Part shown: positions 48,751-59,709 of the stretch, piece after piece | How positions within the stretch are numbered: the first letter of the stretch is position 1 | Layout: each line of letters opens with the position of its first letter | DNA from: Cycas panzhihuaensis | Taxonomy: Eukaryota; Cycadophyta | DNA length: 64,000 nucleotides | Assembly: GCA_023213395.1 (NCBI GenBank) | Contig: CM041465.1 | Coordinates: 86,063,741-86,127,740 of the forward strand | Direction of reading: 5' to 3' | Position numbers and translations under genes: made by a program | The notes under the pieces: generated by a model | Databases searched by the model: none | The model's input: only the letters and a program-made list of their open reading frames with translations | What the model was told of the DNA's origin: nothing

Positions 48751-50200
48751 AGAAGGGGATGATAGTTAGTATATTAACTCAAGTTATTCATCCTATATTA
48801 CTCACAAGGAACACCTATTTTGAACCTTAGATAAAAGTAGGAAAGGATCAATAATGTTTAGCAATGATACATCTTAGGAATCTATTGGTAGAAGTAACAT
48901 AGCCCTCCTGATAGATGTAGGAGAATATAGAGATCTTAATGATGTCTTGTATGTTCTAGTCTTAAAGAGAAACTTATTATCAATAGCGTAAATGATGGGA
49001 CAAGACTACAAGTTCATATTTGATAATGGTGAGTGTGCGATCAAGGATAAAATGAGGAACAAGGCTATAGTAACAAAAGGAAAAATGATCAAAGATAGAT
49101 TATTTAAACTCATTCTTACTCCTTTAGATAACTATGCCCTAAAAACTATAGTCAAAGTAGATAGTAAATTATGGCATAGGAGATTTAGCCATCTTAACTA
49201 TAGTAGTTTGGTCCTTATGAAAAGAATAGATATGGTAAATAGGTTTCCAAACATTGAAGTGGATAAAAACCTATGTGAAGGATGCCTACTCAATAAACAA
49301 CATAGGGAAAACTTTCCAAATTTCAATCATTGGGCATTAGGTCCACTTTAGTTGGTATATACAGATATATGTAGTCTAATGGACATTCCCTCATTAGGAG
49401 GAGCTCGCAACTTTATCATGTTCATTGATGATTATACTAGGAAGACTTGGGTATTCTTCTTTAAATTTAAATCAGATGCATTTCAGCACTTTGTTGACTT
49501 CAAAACCTTTGTGGAGCGACAAAGTGGACATAAGCTATTATCTCTAAGATCAGACAATGAGGGAGAATTCATCTCCAATGAATTTAAAACATATTATATT
49601 CATCATAGAATTAGAAGGCATCTAACTAAACTCTATACTCCATAGTAAAATGGTGTAGCAAAAAGAAAGAATCACACAATTGTCAAAATGGCATGTTAAA
49701 GGATAAGAATTTGGGTCATGAATTTTGGGCAAAAGTAGTACATACAGTAGTCTATCTCCTCAACAAATGCTCCACCAAAGCCCTAAGGTAGAAAATACCT
49801 GAAGAAGCTTGGATCGGTTATAAACCAAGCATACATCACCTATGAGTCTTTAGGTGCCTAACATATACTCATGTTCCTGATCAAAGGAGATCCAAATTGG
49901 ATGATCATAGTATTAAATATATATTTCTTGGCTATAGTGAAACCTCCAAATCCTGCAAAGTTTATGATCCTAAATCAAAGAGGGTCATGTTAAGTAGAGA
50001 TATTAAATTTTAAGAGGATGCCTATTATCAAGATATTTAAGAAAAGAAGAAAGAAGTTATAATTAATTTTGATAAATCCTCCAAATCTAAGTATGTGTCT
50101 CCTGTGTTTGACTTTAGAAGAGTCATCAATGAACCTAGTGGGGAGGGAACTTCCTCTCAACCTCCACCACAAAATCTTCTAAAATGGGTTCGATAGAATC
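48751..50200 (+). pseudogene. Copia I protease, GAG-pre-integrase and integrase
   Basis: Open frames 48992-49351 and 49352-49645 hold LWHRRFSHLNYSSLVLMKR, CEGCLLNKQHRENFP (GAG-pre-integrase), then LVYTDICSLMD, FIDDYTRKTWVFFFKFKSDA and LRSDNEGEFISNEF of the integrase core. D, D in these blocks are present; the following part (49650-50200) has more stops. The protease just upstream is decayed. It is better preserved than in Copia A. Confidence 0.88.
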
Positions 50201-51820
50201 ATAACGTAGGTAACGTATTAAACAACACTCGTAGATCCACATGCTCACATAGAGTTAATTTTTCCCTTATGAGCAATGCATTAGAATCCCATGAGCCTCA
50301 AACTTTTGATGAGGCTAATGAACATGCATCTTGGAAAAAGGTGATGGAAGATAAATACCATTCCATTGTTAAAAATGACACTTGGGAATTGGTCAATTTA
50401 ACTCCAAATAAAAAGGCAATTAGCACCAAATGGATCTACAAAACTAAGTTTTACTTAGATGGATTAATTGATAAATACAAGGCTAGATTGGTTGCTAAGG
50501 GTTATACCCAAAAAGAAGGCATTGACTATAATAAAATTTTTTCCCATGTTACTATGATAGAAACAATTAGAATGATGATGAGTTTAGTTGCCCAAATGGG
50601 ATGGAAAGTCTACCAAATAGATATTAAGAGTGTCTTCCTCAACAATTATATTAAAGAGGATATTTATATCACTCAACCCCTTAGTTTTAAAGTTAGGGGG
50701 TAGAAAACAAAGTGTACAAACTTAAAAAGGTACTCTACATATTGAAATAAGCACCCACGGTTTCATATTCCTACATAGACAAATACTTTAGAGATCAAGG
50801 CTTTGAAAGATCTCAAGCAGACCCTAATCTTTATATTCAAATCAAGGGAGACTCTATCCTAATAGTAGGACTTTATGTGGATGATCTTGTTTATATGAGA
50901 AATGACTCCTACTTATTGCAACACTTTAAGGATATTATATGTAAAGAATTTAAAATAAGAGATTTGGGACTAATGCATTACTTCCTAGGCTTGGAAAGTA
51001 TGGCAAGATAAGAAGGGCATCTTCATCTCCCAATGAAAATATACCCTAGATTTATTACAAAAGTTTAGGATGACCAACTGTAAATCTTTGGTAAGTCTAG
51101 CAAAAACTAGAATTAAGCTCTCCAAGTCAGATGATTCTACACCAGTTGACCCTACACTCTACAGACAACTAATCGGTAGCTTGATATATTTGACATCCAC
51201 TCAACCTGATATAACATATTTAGTTAGTGTTGTGTTTAGATTCATACAAGATCTAAAGACCACTCATTAGCAAGCAACCAAAAGAATTCTTCATTATCTT
51301 AAAAGAACTTCAGAATATGGGTTATACTACAAAACTTCATCAATATTCTAGTTGACAGGTTATATAGACTTGGATTAGGTAGGAGACATTGATGATAGGA
51401 AATCAACTTCAGGTTATATCTTTAGTATAGGATAAGTAGTTATAGTATGGAGTACCAAGAAATAGGATACAATTTTCCTATCTACAACTAAAGCAGAGTA
51501 TAAAAAAGCAGTTGCAGATACATGTGAATCAGTATGGTTGAGAAGACTTCTCCAAGCTTTTCAACTAAAATAGAAAGGCCCCATAAGAATTTGGTGTGAT
51601 GATCAGAGTACTATTCATATGGTAAAGAATCCAGTTTTTCATGGTAAAATAAAATACATTAAGACTTAGCATCACTTCATTTAAGAGTTAGTACAAGCAC
51701 AAGAGATTGAATTAGCTTATTGTAGCATCGAAGACCAAGTAATAGATATCTTCACAAAAATATTAGGCAAAATCAAATTTTAGAAATTCAGAGATAATTT
51801 GGGAGTTGTTAATATTGGGA
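50201..51820 (+). pseudogene. Copia I RVT_2 reverse transcriptase and RNase H
   Basis: The open frame 50269-50703 holds EANEHASWKKVMEDKYHSI, TKWIYKTKF and AKGYTQKEGIDYNKIFS, the front of RVT_2. YVDD follows near 50876-50890 (VGLYVDDLVYM). Frame 51070-51270 ends at a TAG shared with Copia A. RNase H to 51800 has DDRKSTSGYIFS, STTKAEYK and WCDDQSTIHMV. Stops at 51376, 51667 and 51682 also match Copia A. Confidence 0.9.
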
Positions 51821-51834
51821 ATTATGGGGGAGAA
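51821..51834 (+). other. Polypurine tract of Copia I
   Basis: ATTATGGGGGAGAA, directly before the 3' LTR, identical to Copia A. Confidence 0.85.
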
Positions 51835-52192
51835 TGTTAGGACAATACCTAATTCTCCTTTGTCAATGTGCACCTAGGGCCTCTTAAATCTACCTTGGGC
51901 TTCCCTAGGTCACCTCGGGCCACATAGCAGCCACCACCAGTCGCCAAAGAAGTTGATGTATTACTATTAAGGTACATGTTCAATTATTACATATTATTCT
52001 TAATATTATTTTGAATTTCTAATATGTTAGGTTGAAGCGCTTATTGCTTCCCCAAAATTGCCTATAAAAAGAGTGGGAATACCCCTTGGTGTTTTTTAAT
52101 ACTGCTAAGGTTTTAATCAAGAATATTAACTTTCATTTGTAAATCATGCACTCGCTATTATAAACGGTCCCACTTGCACCTCGCTTCCTACA
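51835..52192 (+). repeat. 3' LTR of Copia I
   Basis: Begins TGTTAGGACAATACC and ends CTTCCTACA; pairs with 44179-44529. Confidence 0.9.
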
Positions 52193-53141
52193 AAAATTTC
52201 CCTTCAGCTTCTCTCCTAACACAAACTTTATATTAAATTGACTATATGTGAATTTAGGAAGATTGAACTCCAATATTGGGGCCATATCATCTTAGTTGAA
52301 GGTGTTCAACTAAACCTTGATAAAATTTTAACTATCATCATGTGGCCCACCCCTAAGACTTTTACTCAACTATGAGTTTTCTTTAGACTCATACACTTCT
52401 ATCATTTATTCATAAACAATTATGCTTTCATTAATACTCCCCTAACTAATTTACTTCGTAAGGACTCTTTTTAGTGGTCCCCCAATGCTAAAAATGCCTT
52501 TAATCATCTAAAATTGCTCATGTACACCATCCTTATATTAACCACCTTAGACTTTTCCAAATGATTCCAACTTAAATGTGACACCTCTAGAGTAGACTTG
52601 GGAGCTATCCTCATACATGATTTTCATCTAATTTCCTTTGAAAGTTAAAAACTAAAACACAATAAATGTCAAATTTTAACTTACCAAAAAGAAATAAATT
52701 CCATCCTCCATGTGGTTGATAAATGGCATTAGTATTTACTTAGATCTAAATTCACTATTTTAATTAATCACTATAGTCCTTGTTGCCTTCTCGATCAACT
52801 AGTCCTTTCTAAAGAACAAGCAAAGTGGGTCAACCACCTCTAAGTGTTTGACTTCACCATATCTTATAAAGAGGGCAAAGAAATTGTTGTAGCTAATACT
52901 CTCTCCCATCTCCCTTTTGACCTCTCTAAGCCCGTCCTATAAGCCATCTCTACCCCTCAACCTATATGGCTCTAAGAATTAGCTAAAGATAACTAATCCC
53001 AACTTTATTTTATTAAGTGGTCCTTAAAAATTCAATATTAGAAGAATTAGACCTTACACAACACCCATCTTCTCTACAAAAATTAAATCTTTATCCATTT
53101 ATCCTATTCCTTTATTCTTTGTATCTTGATCAAGTACCATA
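52193..53141 (+). pseudogene. RT C-terminal part, RNase H and start of integrase of element H
   Basis: Continues the RT of H after Copia I: NLGRLNSNIGAISS, the block before the connection, then QLKCDTSRVDLGAILIHDF, YQKEINSILHVVDKWH (RNase H) and KWVNHL, VFDFTISYKEGKEIVVANTL near 52830-52905. The first catalytic D of RNase H (CDTS) is kept. A linker reaches ILIKYHT-like coding at 53130, where element G cuts the integrase N-terminus. Confidence 0.82.
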
Positions 53142-53146
53142 CCACC

Positions 53147-53390
53147 TATTATGGATCTTTTTCATAACCTAATAAGAAAGTCAAATTTTATTGAATACAC
53201 AAGTGTAATGGGGAGAGTTAATAATCAAATAGACTAATTGATTTATTGATAAAATAAGTGATGACTTTTAATATATTTAAGGGCATATTTATATGTATAT
53301 AATAGGCCCTTTTCATAAAAGGTTGTAACTATTCAAAAGCACATATTCACTTAATAAATTAATTAACTATCTTTAAGGAGATTTATAACA
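53147..53390 (-). repeat. 3' LTR of element G
   Basis: Shares AAAGTCAAATTTTATTGAAT and ATTTATATGTATATAATAGG with the right copy. On the minus strand it begins TGTTATAAATC. Confidence 0.85.
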
Positions 53391-53391
53391 A

Positions 53392-53405
53392 TTCCTCCCC
53401 CTTAA
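53392..53405 (-). other. Polypurine tract of element G
   Basis: The minus strand reads TTAAGGGGGAGGAA directly before the 3' LTR. Confidence 0.75.
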
Positions 53406-53424
53406 GATACTTTGTCCATGAAAC

Positions 53425-53535
53425 ATAGTCGAATGATTGGTTGATTACTTCATTTAAGGTGGTTTATAACAAGACCACAAAACAAAGTCGAATAATTGGT
53501 TGATTACTTCATGTAAGGTGGTTCGTAACATGACC
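53425..53535. repeat. Two-copy direct repeat beside the G polypurine tract
   Basis: AGTCGAATGATTGGTTGATT...GGTGGTTTATAACAAGACC is repeated about 57 bp on as AGTCGAATAATTGGTTGATT...GGTGGTTCGTAACATGACC. The spacing is close to one unit length, so it is a simple tandem duplication. Confidence 0.75.
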
Positions 53536-53999
53536 CCCTCCTTGAAATGTTTCATCCTCATAACCTAATTAAGATAATGATTGGTTTGAAGTCACCTCTT
53601 ACTGATAAAAGAATATCATAATCATCTGATATATGTTGTCAAACCATAATTACTGGAACTTTAAATAATAACGAATACATATACAAGGGCAAGCTTGAAT
53701 AATTTAATGTAATTGTAGACCAATTAGAATTCTTTGGTAGATGTTGACTACACAAATATTAAATTTATATATGCTTTTACTTGCAAGTTGAAGATTGTTA
53801 CCATGGTGTCTTTCATTCAACTTTAATTTCAATTTGTTGATAGTTGTAGTATTATCTTAGAATGCATGATTTTATACTAATGCTTGGAAACTTTTCAAAT
53901 TTATTAGGAGGCAAAATGATTATTGTTAACACTGGGAGATCCTTAGGTATATATGATATAGTTATTTGATTTATATTATTTGGTCAATTAAGGGGTAAA

Positions 54000-54760
54000 C
54001 TTATTATTGTCAATATCAATAACTTTTATTTAGATTGATCAAGAGATGTTATTGATACTAGTTGGTTCTTCTTTAATTGATTAAGGAATGTAGATATCAT
54101 TACTAGCATTAGTAACCATTTTGGCATAAACTTGATATCTTTTTTATAAATTATTATATTTTCTTTTGGGAATGACAGTAACATTTTGCCCTTGTCAACT
54201 AACAATGGTTTATCTTTATTTTCTTGTTGTATATTATTTTCTTCTTCTTGCATATTCAAATCATATGTTGGAATTATGATTTGGTTTGTAAGTCATTTTT
54301 CTTCCTGTGTTGCATGATCTTGTATTCCACTAGCTTTTAGTATAGATATACCCTCAACATCTGCATTATTGACACATTTATCCATATGTCCTTCATGATG
54401 TTTAAATGAATTCCTTCGGTGTAACTCCTATAATCTTCTTACTTGTTCCTTTAATTTTTTGTCTAATGCTAATAAGTATGTATTATTAAGGTTTACTAAT
54501 GTTAGAGAAGATTTTTTATATTTATCTCCACCTTCTATATCTACTAACTTCTCATTTCTTTTTAATTTTCCACAAGTACTTAATTCTACATATTCTCTGA
54601 GTGAAAATTTTATCTTTGGCAACTCTTTTTTGTAAAAACTAATGTGTCTAATATATAATATGAAAGAGGTATTTTACCACTAGAAGAGATCCATATAGAG
54701 TAGTAGAATAATTGTATGAGACTTGATGGTATATTGTTAATAAAGGTGGACTAGCCTTTG
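54000..54760 (-). pseudogene. Element G: coding-like stretch downstream of BRCT block
   Basis: Minus-strand frames 54622-54428 and 54259-54026 are rich in Lys, Glu, Asn and Gln and stay fairly open for AT-rich DNA (for example KLKRNEKLVDIEGGDKYKK and MQEEENNIQQENKDKPLLVD). They follow the BRCT block at its expected C-terminal side, so they may be the low-complexity part of the same host gene. No domain recognised. Confidence 0.45.
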
Positions 54761-55330
54761 CTTCTAAAAGTTCTACTTCTCATATACTTTTTAGGTAATT
54801 TTCTTTAGGAAGTAATGCCCCAACCTTCAAATAATCTTCAAGTCAATGACGATTAACTAGCATTATTCCCATTTGTTTAGTAACTATGTACTTGTCCCCT
54901 TCATACTTATAACAAATGAGATATATTACTCTACTCATAATCAATAGCTTTGTAAATTGTACACCCATTATTTCAACCATTCTCATAATGTCATGATGAC
55001 CTTGACCTTGATAACCTATCAAGTAAATGCATAAGGATGCACTACCTGGAATGTTAATTATATCTCTTATAGGTCTGTATAAAATCTTATTAGTATCTAT
55101 AAGTATTACTGTAGTTAAACTGTCTACAACCCATAAATTTGAAACTAGCACCTTCCCATCCTTCCTAGCCATAACACAAATGGGATCATTGTATGTAAGT
55201 TAGGAAATAATAACGTGAGTATAATTCATATCATATCATCTCACATTGAATGCCCCATTGTATACAAGCTTTGTTGTATATTTGTTATGTATTGTAGGGT
55301 CAAATCCTACTAACACAAATCTTATTCTAT
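54761..55330 (-). pseudogene. Captured host BRCT-domain gene fragment
   Basis: One minus-strand frame, stops included, runs from RIRFVLVGFDPT (55328) through YNDPICVMARKDGKVLVSNL, NKILYRPIRDIINIPG, YLIGYQGQGHHDIMRMVEIM, VIYLICYKYEGDKYIV and VNRH, then a stop in place of Trp, LEDYLKVGALLPKENY and EVELLEAKAS (54763). Two BRCT repeats are recognisable: GFDP...GK..VS..W for the first, and GYQ...DI..M...MG and THLICYK-like block for the second. It resembles the plant BRCT protein family to which Arabidopsis At4g02110 belongs. BRCT repeats bind phosphoproteins in DNA-damage response. At least five stops; no intron is evident within the 570 bp. It lies in sense with element G. Confidence 0.8.
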
Positions 55331-56795
55331 GAAATAATAGTCTAATTCTCTTACCTTATTTTTTAATATATATGCATATATATAAGAGAAATGAAATGCA
55401 TTAAAGTAGATATAATGTCTCCTATATATAGACCCTGTCTTTTTAAAAACTGTCACAATATGTTTTATATAACCTATGATTATTATGAGCCTAAAGTGCA
55501 TTTATGGATTTCTCTATGTAGGCTATAATCTTACAAAAGCCTATAGAATATAGAATTCTCAGTTAAAATTATATCTATTCATGTGTAGAGTGCAATGTAC
55601 TCTTCAACTGGAATTGTATCTATTTACATGCACAGTGTAACATTAATGTAAAGGGCATTGCAAGGACATTATGAAATAGTGGAAATATTAATGCAATAGT
55701 GAAATATTAATACAAGATTGACAAATTACTACAACAATAGTGTTTGACTTTAATATTAGAATGGACGGCTAATTAAAGTCACTTTATTCATTTCATATGT
55801 GTGTGTATAGGCTTAATGATAAATATGTAAGCTATTTTATATCATGCAACTTTAATATTAGATCAGACAGCTCCCAATAATATTATATATAAATTATTAT
55901 AATGCCCTTAATATCTCCACCCAATTAATAGTCTCTTGTGAAATTTATATATATGTCGTGCACTCATATTCTATATCTAGTGCATAGATCAAATTTATGT
56001 ACCAATGTAATTTATGTAGAAAGTTAAAATGCAATAAATATGGCCATTATAGCTAATATAATAAATAATTTATAATGATGAAGTTAATTATTACAACAAA
56101 TATAACAGATTAGATTGAGTAAGGCATGATAATAAATATGATTGATGCAATATCTGCATAGTGTTTATACAATTATGTATTGGTTGTGAGAGTGTGAGAG
56201 CCTCGATATAATCTTTATATAATATGGTTGTGTATCATTTATACAACTAGAGTCGATGATTAATAGATGGAGCTGTTAAGGGCTAAACAACAATGGTGAG
56301 GTTGTAAGGAATCAACCACTACCCCAACTAGACAATAGAACAACAAGACGAAACTAGGGCACAGAGAGAGGTAATGGTCACCATGCCAGCTGGAAAAGCA
56401 TAGAGCGACGACCCTAGATAACATAGGAAGGTGATGCCAACAAAAAATAACAAAAGAATGACTCACATCAAATAAGAAACAGATGTAGATGTAAAGATAC
56501 TTGAATATTTAAGTAATTTTAGGTAGGTATGTGGGAATATAATAAGGGTGAGATTCTGTAATTTCTTATATGGCTCATAGATGAGGAATGGAAGTTTGAT
56601 AATTTTGGCAATTATAATAATAGATCTAGGATGTGGTTGTAAATGCATACATGTGGATAAACACAAATGTAATTCTGAGTAAAGGTAATTATGTAACTTA
56701 TAATGGATAAATGATGGAGAATATGCAGAGACAATTAGTCCTTAAATTTCTCAAGCCTCTATGTGATCAAATCAATGAGTAGGTGCCCAAAAAAT
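55331..56795 (-). other. 5' non-coding part of element G
   Basis: AT-rich, no long frame except 56466-56260 (68 residues, hydrophobic and Cys/Ser-rich, no known family) and an adjoining 67-residue frame. Probably leader sequence, perhaps with captured UTR. Confidence 0.4.
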
Positions 56796-56808
56796 TACTC
56801 TAATACCA
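56796..56808 (-). other. Primer-binding site of element G
   Basis: The minus strand reads TGGTATTAGAGTA, two bases from the right LTR; initiator-Met type with one C-to-T change. Confidence 0.8.
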
Positions 56809-56810
56809 CT

Positions 56811-57044
56811 TATTATAGACCTTTTCTGTAACTTGATGTAAAAGTCAAATTTTATTGAATACATAAGTGTGTTGGAGAGAATTAATATTTAAATAGACCA
56901 ATTGATTGATTGATAAAATAAGTGATGATTTATAATATATTTGAGGGAATATTTATATGTATATAATAGGCCCTTTTTATAACTATTCAAAAACACCTAT
57001 TCACTTAATAATTTAATTAACTATCTTTAAGGAGCTTTGTAATA
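56811..57044 (-). repeat. 5' LTR of element G
   Basis: Partner of 53147-53390. The minus-strand TG end is now TA. Confidence 0.85.
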
Positions 57045-57760
57045 TTGCCCCCTTAGGAGGTCACTCAGGTTTTGATAAAACCTATCATCACATTTGATAT
57101 GACTTCTACTGGCCTAAAATAAAATCATCTATACTAACCTTCATAGAAGAATGCAACATCTGCTAACATAATAAGGTTGACACAAAGGCTCAACCTATAT
57201 TCCTCTAATCCATTCAAATCCCATAAGGTAAATGGTAAGCTATCACCATGCACTTCATTACAAGTCTTCTACCCTTAGCCAAAAATAACTCCATTTAAGT
57301 AATCATTGATCAACTAACAACATATGTACATTTTCTACCAGTCCACACATCCTACCAAGCCCCTCACATGGCTAACCTCTATATCCAATTCATTTTTCAC
57401 CTCTACATATTTTCATCCACTATAGTTTTAGACTGGGATCCTAAATTCACATCTTCCTTTTAACAAGAACTCTTTTGTGTAGTTAGCAACACCTTTAATA
57501 TAAGTTTCTCATACCACCCCTAGACAAATGGTCAATCAAAGGTCCTCAATTGAACCTTAGAGACATATCTCTACTATTTCTGAAGATCTATTTATTAGCT
57601 TTAGTAGAGTATTAGTATAACTCTTCCCACTGCTCTATAATTAGCATGTCACCATTCATGGCCCTTTATGGTTATCCCTTGTTGTCCCACTAACCCAAAT
57701 GAAGATCTATTTAATGCTGATGAATCATATATCTGAAGACATTACCTAGATGAATGATAG
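57045..57760 (+). pseudogene. Integrase of element H
   Basis: Resumes after G: PLGGHSGFDKTYHHI, DFYWPKIKSSILTFIEECNIC (zinc domain), AITMHFITSLLP, where the first catalytic D is now H, VHTSYQAPHMANLYIQFIF, IVLDWDPKFTSSF with the second D kept, and ISFSYHP, TNGQSKVLN, where the third catalytic Glu is now Lys. The chromovirus-type C-terminus was not resolved. Dead. Confidence 0.85.
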
Positions 57761-57919
57761 ACATAGAGGCTGGTCACCCATATGATCTGGTAGATGGTGA
57801 TATCTTTATATGGACATTATCAACATTTTTAATAAAGCAGATTGATGGAGAAGTGTCAAGAGAATAGAGGTTGTGTTTGGTATAATTTTTTATTTTTAGA
57901 AATTAAATATTATGGGGGG
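57761..57919 (+). other. 3' end of element H with polypurine tract
   Basis: Sequence after integrase; ATATTATGGGGGG (57907-57919) directly precedes an LTR start and serves as polypurine tract. Confidence 0.6.
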
Positions 57920-58449
57920 TGTTAGAATATAATATTTAATTTAAGAGTCATATGTTTAATGTTTAATGTAAGGGTCATTATGAGTTTTAATTAAAGAATA
58001 CATTAGTACATTGAAGGATATTAATATCATAGTTAGGGCTAGTTACAACTTAAGGTTGTGAGCCTATATGTATGGGGTCTCTTTTACTTCTACCTCATTG
58101 TAATGTCTTTATAAGTTAATCATACAAGGTGTCATGTGTCACCTTATATGATCAACCCTTCATATTTCCAAAAGCCTCTTTCATAACAGTTTTATATTAT
58201 TATATATGTATATATTTTATATTTAATGAAATAAATCAATATATTAATTTATATTGATTAATTAGTTCTTATTTATCGAGTGTATGCATCCTACATTATG
58301 CATTGTAAAAGTTTAAGTTATTTTTAATATAATCTATATTAAATCTTCAATGAAGTTCAATATCTAATCTAAATTTATTTCCTTGGTTTTCTTTGGGTTT
58401 CATGTGCATATTCATGAATGTTGAGGTAATAGATGCTAGGTCTATTACA
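57920..58449 (+). repeat. LTR flanked by both a polypurine tract and a primer site
   Basis: Begins TGTTAGAATATAATATTT and ends TCTATTACA (530 bp). The left neighbour is a polypurine tract (as for a 3' LTR of H), the right neighbour a primer site (as for a 5' LTR). Its last 90 bases recur at 62646-62739. Confidence 0.65.
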
Positions 58450-58451
58450 AG

Positions 58452-58464
58452 TGGTATCATATCC
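58452..58464 (+). other. Primer-site-like sequence after the 57920 LTR
   Basis: TGGTATCATATCC two bases after the LTR; the core TGGTATCA fits the Met-type site, the rest has drifted. Confidence 0.6.
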
Positions 58465-58643
58465 ATATCTAATAATATTTTTTTCTTATAGCACCATTTC
58501 TTCAACTACCTATCATGTTCTTATTCTAGTAAACTAGATAATATGTAACCATGGTTACTACATGCATGATTGGGCACTTGCATAGTAAATTAGATTTGTG
58601 TTTTGGGGGGGGGGTTTCAACAAGCATTTTATAGGCTCCATTA

Positions 58644-59009
58644 TGTTGGGGTTCATGTTCCTCACCTAACTCCCACCATTGGGAACATGAGAAGTGCATA
58701 CATATTTATGGTAAGTTAAGGTAATGCTATTTTATTATGCATTATTATTATTATAATGCTTTATCATTATTTTATATTATTTTAAATTTGGAGGTTGAAG
58801 AGGGTTCCCTCCTTCCTCCCAAGTGTATATTTTATGGGGTTCAAAACCCTAATGTTCATCAATACCACCTTCATCAAAGGATTTTTTTATGTACTCTTCT
58901 ATAATGGATTGAATACAATGACATTTTGATATTATGCTCTCAATATGGATTGAATACTAGTTTTGATTTGTATGTTCATCTGCTCTGCTCTATTCTTCAT
59001 ACTTCAATA
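58644..59009 (+). repeat. LTR-like remnant of a further element
   Basis: Begins TGTTGGGGTTCATGTTCC and ends ACTTCAATA, followed at 59012 by TGGTATCAAAGCC. A G10 run lies just upstream (58605-58614). No partner LTR was found. Confidence 0.5.
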
Positions 59010-59011
59010 TT

Positions 59012-59024
59012 TGGTATCAAAGCC
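59012..59024 (+). other. Met-type primer site
   Basis: TGGTATCAAAGCC, two bases after an LTR-like end. It marks the 5' side of an element remnant. Confidence 0.65.
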
Positions 59025-59067
59025 TCGTAACGTACATTTAGTATAAGATCTAGATCTTGGAAACATT

Positions 59068-59081
59068 TGGTATCAGAGCCA
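59068..59081 (+). other. Second Met-type primer site, 56 bp on
   Basis: TGGTATCAGAGCCA, a perfect site. Only GTAACGTACATTTAGTATAA-type sequence separates it from the previous one, too short for an LTR. Confidence 0.65.
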
Positions 59082-59697
59082 CTCAGGTTATACTTGTGAG
59101 ATTCACTATTGTATTTTGGTATGTATATGATATCGTGATTTATTAAAGGTTAATATTATAAAACTATTGCTTATATTGTTGATTTTTTTCCTATATGTAT
59201 TCTTTCGTTAAGGTGTCATGATACTCGATCTTTATCACATTGTTGTCTTTTATAGATCAATCATAACTATATCATATGACTATTCATTTTGATCATGATT
59301 GAATTATTTATCTAATAGTGAAGACTGTTTCAATCTTTATCACTCCATCTGAGAGATATTCCTCTCTAAATCTTAGCATGTTCACTATTATTTTATTTTT
59401 TTGACTTCATTTTCATTTTTTAAATTTGAAATCTCCTTCATTATGAATGACTCCCCTCTCAATAGTTGTTTCTCTATATCTTCATTTCTCCTCTGCATAT
59501 AGCTATGTTTTTGTCTAGGTGCCCCTCTTACAAGGCTCTCTGTGCCTAATACGAACTAGGCTATGATTGACTCCATAGGCCCCACTCTCTATCTCTTCTC
59601 TCTATTTCCGCTGCCTTCTTTCTACAAAGATTATTTATATTCTTTAGTAATGGATCATGCTTTGTAATCTGTCTTCTCTACCCTCATCGCCAACATT

Positions 59698-59709
59698 TGG
59701 TATTAAAGC
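59698..59709 (+). other. Further Met-type primer site
   Basis: TGGTATTAAAGC after CGCCAACATT, which looks like an LTR end (CAACA). The LTR start was not found in 59082-59690. Confidence 0.55.

Larger units (their letters stand above)
44179..52192 (+). mobile_element. Copia I: full-length Ty1/copia element nested in H
   Basis: 8.0 kb with LTRs of 351 and 358 bp, Met primer site at 44532, tract ATTATGGGGGAGAA at 51821 and Copia gene order. It is a close relative of Copia A with longer open frames, so probably younger. Target copies are ambiguous by one base (GAATT on the left against AAATT or AAAAT on the right). The RT of H continues on the other side. Confidence 0.92.
53147..57044 (-). mobile_element. 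Element G: minus-strand LTR retrotransposon carrying host BRCT-gene sequence
   Basis: LTRs of 244 and 234 bp (53147-53390, 56811-57044). The minus strand has a Met-type primer site TGGTATTAGAGTA at 56808-56796 and a polypurine tract at 53405-53392, so G reads right to left. The flanks CCACC and TTGCC differ only by transitions and could come from one target duplication. The integrase of H joins across it. The 3.4 kb inside shows no gag or pol but does show a plant BRCT-domain gene fragment, so G is non-autonomous. Confidence 0.82.
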
